Origin: Aculops lycopersici
Taxonomy: Eukaryota > Arthropoda > Arachnida > Trombidiformes > Eriophyidae
Direction: 5' to 3'
Length of the DNA stretch: 46,694 bases
Assembly (NCBI GenBank): GCA_015350385.1
Contig: WNKI01000004.1
Coordinates: 615,916 to 662,609, forward strand
Positions 29,851 to 38,709 of this stretch are shown here, piece by piece. Below the pieces are notes generated by a model that did not search any database, was not told the origin of the DNA, and worked only from the letters and a program-made list of their open reading frames with translations. Both the position numbers and the translations under genes were made by a program. Position 1 is the stretch's first letter, and every line of letters begins with the position of its first letter.

Positions 29851-30087
29851 ATGACAAAAGGATTCCACAAGAAAGTTTCTAAACGCCAACCCCTGAAGAG
29901 GAGGTACAAAATCGAGAAGCAAGTCAAACAGCATAACAAGAAACTGAAAAAGGTTGCGAGGAAGCAGAAGCAAGAAAGGAAAGCAAAGAAAGAGAACAAG
30001 AAGATTGAGACGATGAAGGAGACTTTTATCAAGCAAGAGCTTAAGAAAGCAGCCGCAAAGAAGCCCTCAACCAAAACGTCGAAATAA
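29851..30087 (+). CDS. Stand-alone Grn1-domain nucleolar protein (N-terminal domain of GNL3/nucleostemin only)
   Basis: The protein is 78 residues with 45% or so basic residues. Residues 9-45 match the Grn1 domain that opens GNL3/nucleostemin: SKRQPLKRRYKIEKQVKQHN, followed by KKLKKVARK. In GNL3 this domain directs nucleolar localisation and is followed by a circularly permuted GTPase, for a total above 500 residues. Here the reading frame stops at 30085-30087, an AATAAA overlaps the stop (30084-30089), and the next gene ends only 85 bases further on the opposite strand, so there is no room for the GTPase. A functional nucleolar microprotein or a truncated relic are both possible; the open frame, good start context (CACAATGAC) and own polyA signal favour a real gene. 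Confidence 0.75.
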   Translation: MTKGFHKKVSKRQPLKRRYKIEKQVKQHNKKLKKVARKQKQERKAKKENKKIETMKETFIKQELKKAAAKKPSTKTSK

Positions 30088-30172
30088 ATTAAAACAACTT
30101 GTTGAATATTGTTCACAAATGTATTAATCGTTAGACTCTTGGCCTGGTAACCATCTAAAGAATATTATGAAA

Positions 30173-30964
30173 TCAATCGTGAGAAGCAATCTCTGTCGTG
30201 TCCGAGCCTCCGTCACCTTTTGATAGGTTTTTGATGTATAGTTCCACATTATGGTTGAGCATCTCCATGTAATCTTTGTCCTTTAACAGACTTTGTAGCT
30301 TGATCTCGTCAGCTACACTCAGGTGATTCATTTTTTCTAGAGCCTTTTCTACTATCACACTTTCGGGTTGAACTTGATGCGAGAATCCACAAATAGGTAT
30401 ATTGTTGGAATCAAGGCTTACGAGAGGTGCTTTCGGGTTTCGCTCGGATCTTCGCTTTTGAAGTTGTTCATAGGTTACTTGTTTATTCTTCTCCATATCA
30501 CAAATCTTCTTATCACACGCAGTTATGTCCTCGAGTAAAGTGTCTAGAGGATAGGGTTCGGGCTTTTGCTTTTTGGGTCTGGTTCGAGGTAGTTCGACAG
30601 CTTTGACTTGACGAAATTTTGGAACTCCCACCTTCTTGCGATGATTCAAGTATTCATCTAATATTGCTCGTTGTCCTACCGTAAGGACCTCTGGTTCGCG
30701 CTGGACAGAGAGTTCCTGTCCATTGGTTTGTCCAGTGTCCATATTTACCGGTGTGTTTTCTTGGTAATTTTCCGGGATTTCCATCTCGCATGCCCATTGT
30801 GTGAGGCCGAAGTTCTTGGGCTCGATAGCGGGCCCTAGGTCGATGTGTTTAAGCCATGTTAGTTTCCTGCACTCACTAAGCTCAATGAATACAAGATCAC
30901 CGGGTTCCAAGTCTCTGGGACAGATGATAGGACCAGTTGGGGGTAGCTTTTGTAGAGGTGGCAT
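30173..30964 (-). CDS. Unrecognised conserved-looking 263-residue protein
   Basis: I do not recognise the family. The protein has no signal peptide or transmembrane segment. An N-terminal segment with LEPGDLVFIEL (19-29) and a Trp-containing stretch (WLKHIDLGP, TQWACEMEIPE) could be a small beta domain. Residues 70-95 look disordered, a basic Pro-rich segment RPKKQKPEPYP lies near 128-138, and two predicted helical parts follow (about 140-175 and 205-245), the latter with EKALEKMNHLSVADEIKLQ. The composition suggests an intracellular, possibly nuclear, scaffold protein. It is transcribed away from the SUMO protease gene, with which it probably shared a short divergent promoter before the retrotransposon landed between them. 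Codon use and the long clean ORF make it a real gene. Confidence 0.75.
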   Translation of the reverse strand: MPPLQKLPPTGPIICPRDLEPGDLVFIELSECRKLTWLKHIDLGPAIEPKNFGLTQWACEMEIPENYQENTPVNMDTGQTNGQELSVQREPEVLTVGQRAILDEYLNHRKKVGVPKFRQVKAVELPRTRPKKQKPEPYPLDTLLEDITACDKKICDMEKNKQVTYEQLQKRRSERNPKAPLVSLDSNNIPICGFSHQVQPESVIVEKALEKMNHLSVADEIKLQSLLKDKDYMEMLNHNVELYIKNLSKGDGGSDTTEIASHD

Positions 30965-31177
30965 AGTGATCTATTCTTATTAAGAGGTTCTGGTGGTTTC
31001 GCTTTCAAATAAGAAAGACAATACAAGGTGATCATTTTAAGTGAGAACTTCTCAATGAGAAGAAAAAGTTGCCAGTTTTCTCAAGCGAACTTGGCAACAA
31101 CTCACTCTCTTTCTCGCTCGCTGGAATCCAAAAGTCGAGCCCGGCCGGCGGTCGCTTGCAGCCAAGGTTTGAGAGGT

Positions 31178-31334
31178 TGATGAACATTTAGTTGTGAATG
31201 CTGCTCGTTTATTCGTGTGTTAGGTTTATATACAGAATGAGTTTTTAGTTGTAACGCGGACAGTACCGCCACGCCCCTCCGCTATACCCGCGGGTGTGCG
31301 TACCGAACAAGACAGGGGAGATTGTCTCTCAACA
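31178..31334 (-). repeat. 3' LTR of the copia element
   Basis: 157 bases. On the minus strand it starts TGTTGAGAG and ends TTCATCA. It contains TATATAAA (31225-31232) and, just downstream, AATAAA (31208-31213), so promoter and polyadenylation signals are closely packed. Confidence 0.95.
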
Positions 31335-31359
31335 CCCCCTCTCAATCTCGCCTGTCGGC

Positions 31360-34300
31360 TCAATTAGCCTCTCTCTTACACTCGTCGAGACAAACAATTC
31401 CGGCCATCTTCATCTGCTCATCCAGCAGCTCCTTACTCATCCTCTTTGTCAGGAAGTCGGCCCTCTGTAATTTGGATTCTACATGGCGAATCTCAAAATG
31501 TCCTTGCTTGTGCATCTCACGCACATAGTGATATTTGATCTCGATATGTTTTGAACGTCTCTTAACATCTACGTTCTTGATCAGCGCGATCGCTGACGCA
31601 TTGTCAATGAACAACGTTGGTTTGTTGAACTCGACTCCAATTTCAGTTAGCAGCGTTGTCAGCCACATCAGTTCCTTCACTGTCTCTGCAGCGGCGATAT
31701 ATTCCGCTTCGGTCGTCGATTGAGCGACTGATCCTTGTTGTCGCGATAGGAACACAACTGGCGCGCCACACAATAGGATGATGGCGCCAGTAGTTGACTT
31801 TCTACAGTCTTGATTGCCAGCCCAATCTGCATCACTATACGCTGCGATCTCAACTTTGCTGCCCGACCGATTGAATTGCAATCCAAAGTTTCTTGTCCCC
31901 GTCAGATACTTCATTGTCCTCTTAACCGCGTTCCAATGTATCTGCCCTGGTTGCTCGTTGAACTTCGAGAGCAACTTTGTCGTAAACAAGATGTCGGGTC
32001 TCGTTGACGTCGCCAAGTATAACAAACTACCAACGCCTGCTCTATAAGGAGCCTGAGTTGGCTCACTCTTCATCTCAAACAGAACTTTAGCGTCCACTAA
32101 GGGCGTCGGCTCTGGTAAACAATCACTCATATTGAAACGTGCTAACATGTCTTCAATATATCGCTTGTTGCTCAGGTGGATCCCATTGCTTGTCCTCGTG
32201 ATTCTCATTCCAAGAAAGAGATCACTCTGGATCACCTTGATATTGAACTTCTTGTTCAGTTTGCTGATGACTCCTAGGCACGATGCCTTGTCCCCAATTA
32301 AGAGCCCGTCATCTACGTACACCGCCATGATGATCCCCTTGGTCTTGTTGAAGTAGAGACACGGATCAGCAAACGTTGCCTTGAACCCAAGCTCCTTCGC
32401 CGAATTGTCGAAAGTAGAATTCCAAATCTTGGGAGCCTGACGTAACCCATACAATGCCTTCTTTAACTTGAGACATTCGCTGCCCTTGATAGAGCATCCC
32501 TCAGGAACTTCAATATACACATCGTCTTCTATCTTACCGTTAAGAAAGGCAGTAGAGACATCAAAGCGCTCAATGTGATAACTTCTAGCTGCTGCTAGTG
32601 CAATCATTACCCTAATGGTCTCTGCTCTCGCAACCGGGGCAAATGTTGCCAGGTGATCACCTTGATCCCGTTGTTCAAATCCTCGCGCAACAAGCCGAGC
32701 TTTAAACTTCTCTACTCTACCAGCTGGGTCGCGCTTTACTGTAAACACCCACTTTGTGGAAATGACACCTCCATTGGCTGGTCTCTTTGCACCAACCCAA
32801 GTCCCGTTGGTTGCATGAGCCTTGAGCTCGCTAGTGATTGCCTCATACCAGTCCTTGTGATGCCTACTAGCTATCGCTTCTCTAAAAGAAGTTGGAACAT
32901 CATCAACCTGTTGCTCGCACCTGAGGATAACACCCCCGTGTGGTCCCTTGGGTGGCGATCTCGGCAACTGCCTTCCTCTAAATGGGCTCGGNNNNNNNNN
33001 NNNNNNNNNNNGTAGGATATGTCGTCAATAGCTTGACTCGCATTTGAACGACCGCCATAATTGGTGAGGGTGCTGAAAGATGGTGACTCGATCTCCTCTT
33101 CCCCCTCTGGATCCACTGGCTGTGTCTCAGGCGCATCAATAACCTCCGTCTCCTGGACATCAGGCGCGGCATCCTCAATCCTACCTCCTCTCTCTAATAG
33201 TTGGTTGAAATAATCATCGATTGGCTTGGTAGCGGGTTCTGGATCTCTATTTGCCCCCTCTTGAGCTAATGATCCCAAGCTAACTACGGCGTCCTCTTTG
33301 GGAGCCGACTCCGGTGCCCACTTTGCCAACTGGTGATGGCTACGAAATATGACATCACTCGACAACTTGACTGTCCCAGTCTCTGGTATGTAGACCCGAT
33401 ATGTGTTGCTTCTGTCCGTGAAGCCCACAACATGACCATTGCTTGTGCGAGGGTCCAACTTACCTAACCGCCTGTCAGTGATAAGTACTTGTATAGGTGT
33501 CCCGAATGGCACCATGTGACCAACGAATGGTCGTCTGCCCCGAAACTTCTCATATGGAGTTACAGTTTCGCCACGCTTAGGCACGCGATTCCGCATATAG
33601 ACTGCGGTTGAGACCGCCTCTCCCCAAAGTTCCTTTGGAAGTCCACTCTCTGCGAGAATCGTCCTGTTTGTTTCCCCAATGGTCCTATTGTTGCGCTCCG
33701 CGCCCCCGTTCTGTTGCGGGGTGTAAGGTGCCGAAAAGAACAACTTGATGTGCTCAACTCCACAAAGGGTCCTCACCTTCTCATTCGCGAACTCGGATCC
33801 ATTGTCAGTCCTGAATGACTTGATTCGCTTTCCGCTTTCCGCCTCAAAGAGTCCGATGTACTCCTGCAGCTTGGCCGCGACCTCATCCTTCGACTTGATC
33901 AAGAATATGTGGCTATACTTGCTATATGCATCTTGAAGTAGCAGCATGTAACGATGCTTTCCTAATGACTCTAGTGGCATTGGTCCCAGTAAATCCATGT
34001 CCACTTGGTCGCCTACCTCAGTTGGTGGATGTGTTGGACTTATGGTGTGCGAGGCCCGTACTGCCTTTCCAGCTGGGCAGTTACCACAAGTGGACTCTCG
34101 TTGCACAAGTTCTAATCCATCTACGCAACCACTTTTCGCCATCTCCTTGATTACAGCTGGATCCACATGACCTAGTGAGGCGTGCCATTCTTCAATCGGC
34201 CGCCGAGTGGAGACCAACAGGGCAACTGCCTGTTGCACCTTTGCCTTTAACACACAAACATTGGTTGACTTGTCAACTGTGCCAACGGCTATGACCTTGC

Positions 34301-35384
34301 CACCAACCTCAATTACGCATCCTGACTTGTCAAACTTGACAGCCGCTCCATTTGCCGTTGCCTTGCCGGTCGAGAATAGATTGTATGACATGTCTGGTAT
34401 GTGCAATACGTCCTTTAGAGTGATAACCTCAGTTCGATCACCGACTTGGCAATCCATCTTGATGGTGCCAACTCCAGTTGCACGTACAAACTCCTCGTTG
34501 CCAACTTGCAGCTCCTCGCTGCTCGGCTCCAAGCTCGAGAACCAATCCCGACGGCAACATATGTGTCGACTTGCACCTGAGTCTATGACCCACTCATCTC
34601 TTCTAAGATTTGCATCCTTGATCACCAATGCGATCCCAGACCCACCTGCTCCAGATGACTCTTCCTTCTTCTTCGACCAACAATCCTTTGCGTAATGTCC
34701 CATCTTCTTGCAATTGTAACACTTGACTTCCTTCTTGTCACGCTTCGGACGGCTTTCATCATCCTGCCTACTTCTTTCGGCTACGAGGGCGACTTCTTTC
34801 CCAGCATCGTCACTAGTTGACGATGGTTTGTCATACCTCAATAATCTTGCAATAAGATTTGTTCGATTCTTGTTTTCCTCGGCAACAGAATCCCAAGCCT
34901 CCTTCAAAGCGTTGAACTCACTTGGTAAGCTTAGCAGCAACTTTGCCATGATGGATTCCTCCGACTGAGCTTGACCAATTTGCTCTAGTTGAATCGCTAG
35001 GCCCTCGACTCTACTTACATGGGTCGACATGTCGTCTGCGTTGCTTTTCCTGTACGAGTGATACTTCTCAAGCAGTTGTCCTACATTTACTGAACTAGTG
35101 TTTTCATAGATGGTCAGCAATCTCGCCCATACATCGGCTGCAGTCTCACACGCGATTACCTTGTCGCCAACTTTGTCGTCTAGACTGTTCAACAATATTG
35201 TCATTGCCGAAGCATCCTGCGCTGCAAACTTTGCAGTCGCTGTGGCGTCCTTGGTATCGTCTCCCTCAACCACTTTGAGGGTTCCCTGCAAACCTTTGGC
35301 CTTCAAAGCTGCCATGACTCTCTTTTTCCAGAGGCCAAAACCATTTCCGTTGAACTTCGGTATTCTAACAGAATCTTCAGACAT
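31360..35384 (-). CDS. copia Gag-Pol polyprotein (interrupted by an assembly gap)
   Basis: The minus-strand frame starts at ATG 35382-35384 (a TTG two codons earlier is not needed) and ends at 31360. Domains in order: a UBN2-type Gag, a CCHC knuckle CYNCKKMGHYAKDC, an aspartic protease with DSGAS, integrase with its HHCC zinc region (about WHASLGHVDP to CGNCPAGK) and catalytic D, D, E segments (DLLGPM, RTDNGSEF, GGAERNNR), reverse transcriptase with YVDD, and RNase H with SDADWAGN and STTEAEYIA. Twenty Ns at 32992-33011 lie between integrase and reverse transcriptase and put the two parts in different frames. Because N-run lengths are usually arbitrary, this is probably not a real frameshift. 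All catalytic motifs visible either side are intact. Confidence 0.92.
32992..33011. other. Assembly gap (20 Ns)
   Basis: Twenty unknown bases inside the retrotransposon, between its integrase and reverse-transcriptase coding parts. The reading frame changes across it. The true length is unknown. Confidence 0.99.
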
Positions 35385-35469
35385 CTTCAAGGTCTAACTC
35401 TTGATAGTAACTCTAATAACTTTAACTAATATTTTTGCACTTCGCTTTTTGCACCTTTGGCTGTTAACC

Positions 35470-35626
35470 TGATGAACATTTAGTTGTGAATGCTGCTCGT
35501 TTATTCGTGTGTTAGGTTTATATACAGAATGAGTTTTTAGTTGTAACGCGGACAGTACCGCCACGCCCCTCCGCTATACCCGCGGGTGTGCGTACCGAAC
35601 AAGACAGGGGAGATTGTCTCTCAACA
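35470..35626 (-). repeat. 5' LTR of the copia element
   Basis: 157 bases, identical by eye to 31178-31334 at an offset of 4292. TATATAAA on the minus strand lies at 35517-35524. Its outer end is 206 bases from the SUMO protease start codon. Confidence 0.95.
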
Positions 35627-35832
35627 GAGGTAAATGCATACATGCGAGCGAATGCATGGATTCGTGAAAACATGTGTATCGAGATAGCAGAAAACAACAA
35701 GATGACTATTCTTGCACATGACATTTGTTCGGTATTTTTCATCGGCCACAACAATTCAATATTTATTTTCTAAGACTATATTATTATGAAAATTATTCTC
35801 ATCACTCCCAATACTTATATTGCAGGATCATA

Positions 35833-36948
35833 ATGGGTAACGGTAAATCCACCATCAGCACACCATCCAGTGGTATTCCAACGTCCACATCCACATCCAC
35901 TTACACCTCCGCCACCACATCCACCACCACCTCCACCACTGCCTCCTCCTATACTTCATTGGTTGGAAGTGTACTACCCTTATCGGCGTTGGAGTTTGCG
36001 GATGCAATACAAAAACACAGAATTGGCTACGATGAATTCCACAAAAGGATGGCGTATCATGCAGAGCAGAAGAGGCTGGAGATGGATAGGAAGTATCAGG
36101 ATGAAATATTTAGGAGTCGACTGGCTCGAGAAAGGCTCGAGGCCGAACTCGCCCGTGGAAGAGAAATAGCAAAGCGCAAACAAACCTTAGCCGAACATAT
36201 CAACTTGAAATGGAGGTTTGAATCGCTACGTGACGCCAGTTTAAAATGGTTTGCTCCTAGAAAGGATTTCGAGCTGACTGAAGAAATGATGATAGTGATA
36301 AACTCAGCATTCATTGAGAACCCTCAAAACGAAACTTTAGTCGAGATAGACGATGCCCCGATCATGAGGAAAGACATACATTCCCTACATGGTCTAAACT
36401 GGCTCAATGATGAGGTCATAAACGCTTACATGCACCTATTAGTTTTGAGGGGTAGAAACGAAGGAAGACCCAAAGTTTATGCATTTAATACTTTTTTCTT
36501 TCCAAAACTTCGTGACTCTGGTTACAACTCAATAAGGAGATGGACACGGAAAGTAGATATATTTAGCTTTGACTTTCTGCTAGTACCTGTGCATTTAGGT
36601 AATCATTGGTGTCTAGCTGTGATCGACTTTGAGCAGAAGAAAATCTCGTATTACGATAGCCTCCGCGGTTCAGATAGGGGTTGTTGCGAACTATTGTTGA
36701 ACTATTTAAAAAGCGAATCAAACGATAAGAAGAAATTAGATTTCGACGATGAAAACTGGCAATGTGATGACACTCAACTCAATCAGTCAGTTCCACGCCA
36801 GGATAATTATTCAGACTGCGGGGTATTTACCTGCATGTATGCTGAATTCATAACTAGACCGACGAATCTCAAATTTGGTCAAAAAGATATGCAGATGTTC
36901 AGGAAGAAGATGGTATATGAAATCGTAAAGAAACAAATCATCACTTAG
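35833..36948 (+). CDS. SENP/ULP1-family SUMO protease
   Basis: The enzyme cleaves SUMO precursors and SUMO conjugates. From the ATG at 35833 the protein is 371 residues. It starts MGNGKS, which fits the N-myristoylation pattern (Gly2, Ser6). A Ser/Thr-rich tract follows (about 14-43), then a charged coiled-coil region (about 60-125) and the C48 protease domain (about 145-371). The catalytic set is complete: His258 in GNHWCLAVID, Asp275 in YYDS, Gln323 and Cys329 in SDCGVF. LNWLNDEVINAYM (188-200) is the typical substrate-side motif. The frame is open upstream to 35725, but TATTGCAG at 35819-35826 looks like a splice acceptor just before the ATG, so the upstream residues are probably intron. 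SENP1/2 or SENP5-like placement is not resolved. Confidence 0.92.
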   Translation: MGNGKSTISTPSSGIPTSTSTSTYTSATTSTTTSTTASSYTSLVGSVLPLSALEFADAIQKHRIGYDEFHKRMAYHAEQKRLEMDRKYQDEIFRSRLARERLEAELARGREIAKRKQTLAEHINLKWRFESLRDASLKWFAPRKDFELTEEMMIVINSAFIENPQNETLVEIDDAPIMRKDIHSLHGLNWLNDEVINAYMHLLVLRGRNEGRPKVYAFNTFFFPKLRDSGYNSIRRWTRKVDIFSFDFLLVPVHLGNHWCLAVIDFEQKKISYYDSLRGSDRGCCELLLNYLKSESNDKKKLDFDDENWQCDDTQLNQSVPRQDNYSDCGVFTCMYAEFITRPTNLKFGQKDMQMFRKKMVYEIVKKQIIT

Positions 36949-36951
36949 GTC

Positions 36952-36957
36952 AATAAA
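36952..36957 (+). terminator. Polyadenylation signal of the SUMO protease gene
   Basis: AATAAA starts 3 bases past the stop codon and 21 bases before the convergent nucleobindin stop, so the two transcripts' 3' ends probably overlap. Confidence 0.55.
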
Positions 36958-36978
36958 ACTTGTTTATGTTTGTTACAA

Positions 36979-38709
36979 TTAATGATGGGGTTGTTGATAG
37001 TTGTTCTGGGGTGGTTGTTGCTGTTGTTGTTGCGGCACTCCTTGTTGTTGTTGCACTGGTTGCACTGGTTGAGCTTGTTGGTAGTTGGCTTGGGGTTGCT
37101 GCTGTTGCGCAACTTGAGGCGCCTGGTATTGTTGTTGTGGTGGCTGTTGCTGTTGGAAATTGTTGGCTGGTTGCTGTTGTTGCGATACCACTTGTTGTTG
37201 TTGTTGTTGAGGAACCTGTTGCTGTTGGGGAACTTGTTGCTGCTGTTGCACTGGTGGAGCTTGTTGCTGAGGCTGTTGATAGTTTATCTGTGCTGGTGCC
37301 TGTTGTTGGTTGTTGCCCTGAATTGGTGCCGCCGGATGCTGGTAATATTGTTGTTGTGGCTGTTGGTAAGCCGCTGGATGTTGCTGAGGCACTGCGCCTG
37401 GTTGCTGATAGGCTGCAGCCGGATGTTGTTGGTAAGCAGCCGCTTGGTGATAGGCCATTTGCTGCTGCTGTTGTGCCGCCATAATTTGTTGGGCTTGTGG
37501 ATGATTTGGATCAACATGGTATCCGTAGTACTGGCTTGGATGGGCACCAGCTGGCATACCAAAGCCCCAGTTGGGTAGATGCAAATTGGATGGTTGATTG
37601 GCATACAAAGATGGATCGTAGTATCCGTGGCCCTGGCGAAGTCTCTCCTCGCGATGCTTCACATAATCTTCGTAGTCTTGCTTAGAGTAGGCGTCTTTCT
37701 TTGATACATCTTCCCATCCATTGTCTTGATTGAACTTGCGTTCGTTCTTACTGTAGTCGATGAACTCCTTCAGCGAAATCAAACCGTCGCGATCGGAATC
37801 AATCTCCTTATAAACATGCTCTCGCATTCTTTCGAACTCCTCCTCCATCTCATTCGGATCATCCTCTGGATTGTTAGCATCATACATCTTTTGGATTTCG
37901 GTAGACAACAATGCTCTCACCTCATGCTGATCCCAGAAGTTGTCTGAGTTAGTGTCATGCAAAACGAAAAATGTCTTTGGGTCAAACTCCTCTTTTGGTA
38001 AGTTATCCTTCTTCTCCCAAACTTCCTCGAATTGTTGTCTTGTTCCTGGCTCGTGAACTTTGGCATGGTTCTCGTGCTTGTCCTTCAATTGCTGTCTCGC
38101 CTTCATTGCCTCGGCCTTTTCTGTTTCATTCATCATCTTCAATCTCTCTTGGAATTGCCACTCTTTTTCCATCTCATAAGTTTTGAACTCCTCCTTTCTC
38201 TCCTTGTCAATCTTTTCCAAATCATTGGTTGCAGCAACCATCAACTTGTGCAAGTCTTTAACATCGAAGAATGTACTGTCGGAGCCAACGTGCTCTGGAA
38301 GAGTACTTAGTGAGGCACCGAGGGTTCGCCACTTCCTCTTATCATTGCCGTGATATGTCTCACCATATTGTTCCACTTCGTTCTTTCTTGTTGCCAAGTC
38401 TCTTAATCTCTTGATCTCAAGATACTTTAATTCATTCAACTTCTTACGGACATCCTCATGAACATGCTTCAACTGCTCAGCCACCTTACCTGAAGCAATG
38501 TCTTTGGAGTCCATGTTCTTGATTGTCTCGGTAAACTTTTGATCTTTATCTAATGCTGCAACTACTTCTTTCAAATATTTGCCATAATGTAACCCCAATT
38601 CTTCGAAATCTTGCTCATTCGCTGTGTCCGGCTTGATTTCGTTCGCTGCAACTTGACTCACCATCAAGTTGCTCAATGGCAACAATAAAAAGGCTGTGAA
38701 TAACAACAT
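36979..38709 (-). CDS. NUCB1: Nucleobindin (calcium-binding Golgi/secretory protein) with long Gln/Pro-rich tail
   Basis: Nucleobindins are calcium-binding proteins of the Golgi lumen and secretory pathway. The protein is 576 residues. It has a signal peptide (1-22), the conserved N-terminal region GLHYGKYLKEVV, a basic LRDLATRK-like segment and a long helical, charged region (150-240). Two EF-hands follow: Asp252-Glu263 (DTNSDNFWDQHE) and Asp294-Glu305 (DSDRDGLISLKE), separated by an acidic stretch. From about residue 360 to the end, roughly 215 residues are Gln-, Pro-, Ala- and Tyr-rich repeats (AAYQQHP, QQQVPQQQ). Vertebrate NUCB1 has a short Gln-rich tail with a leucine zipper; this one is far longer. 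The ORF is uninterrupted, and its stop is 31 bases from the SUMO protease stop. Confidence 0.93.
   Translation of the reverse strand: MLLFTAFLLLPLSNLMVSQVAANEIKPDTANEQDFEELGLHYGKYLKEVVAALDKDQKFTETIKNMDSKDIASGKVAEQLKHVHEDVRKKLNELKYLEIKRLRDLATRKNEVEQYGETYHGNDKRKWRTLGASLSTLPEHVGSDSTFFDVKDLHKLMVAATNDLEKIDKERKEEFKTYEMEKEWQFQERLKMMNETEKAEAMKARQQLKDKHENHAKVHEPGTRQQFEEVWEKKDNLPKEEFDPKTFFVLHDTNSDNFWDQHEVRALLSTEIQKMYDANNPEDDPNEMEEEFERMREHVYKEIDSDRDGLISLKEFIDYSKNERKFNQDNGWEDVSKKDAYSKQDYEDYVKHREERLRQGHGYYDPSLYANQPSNLHLPNWGFGMPAGAHPSQYYGYHVDPNHPQAQQIMAAQQQQQMAYHQAAAYQQHPAAAYQQPGAVPQQHPAAYQQPQQQYYQHPAAPIQGNNQQQAPAQINYQQPQQQAPPVQQQQQVPQQQQVPQQQQQQVVSQQQQPANNFQQQQPPQQQYQAPQVAQQQQPQANYQQAQPVQPVQQQQGVPQQQQQQPPQNNYQQPHH

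Larger units (their letters stand above)
31178..35626 (-). mobile_element. Complete Ty1/copia LTR retrotransposon
   Basis: The element is 4449 bases (including a 20-N gap), oriented on the minus strand. It has 157-base LTRs that look identical, TG...CA termini and a 5-base target duplication GAGGT at 31173-31177 and 35627-35631. The order gag, protease, integrase, reverse transcriptase, RNase H is the copia order. A polypurine tract (GAGAGGGGG on the minus strand, 31335-31343) abuts the 3' LTR. I could not assign the primer-binding site to a tRNA: the bases after the 5' LTR begin GGTTAACAGCC. Identical LTRs indicate a recent insertion. Confidence 0.96.

Noticed and set aside
32871..33011. Apparent frameshift between integrase and reverse transcriptase
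   Set aside because: It coincides with the 20-N gap of unknown true length, so it is not evidence of a programmed or inactivating frameshift.
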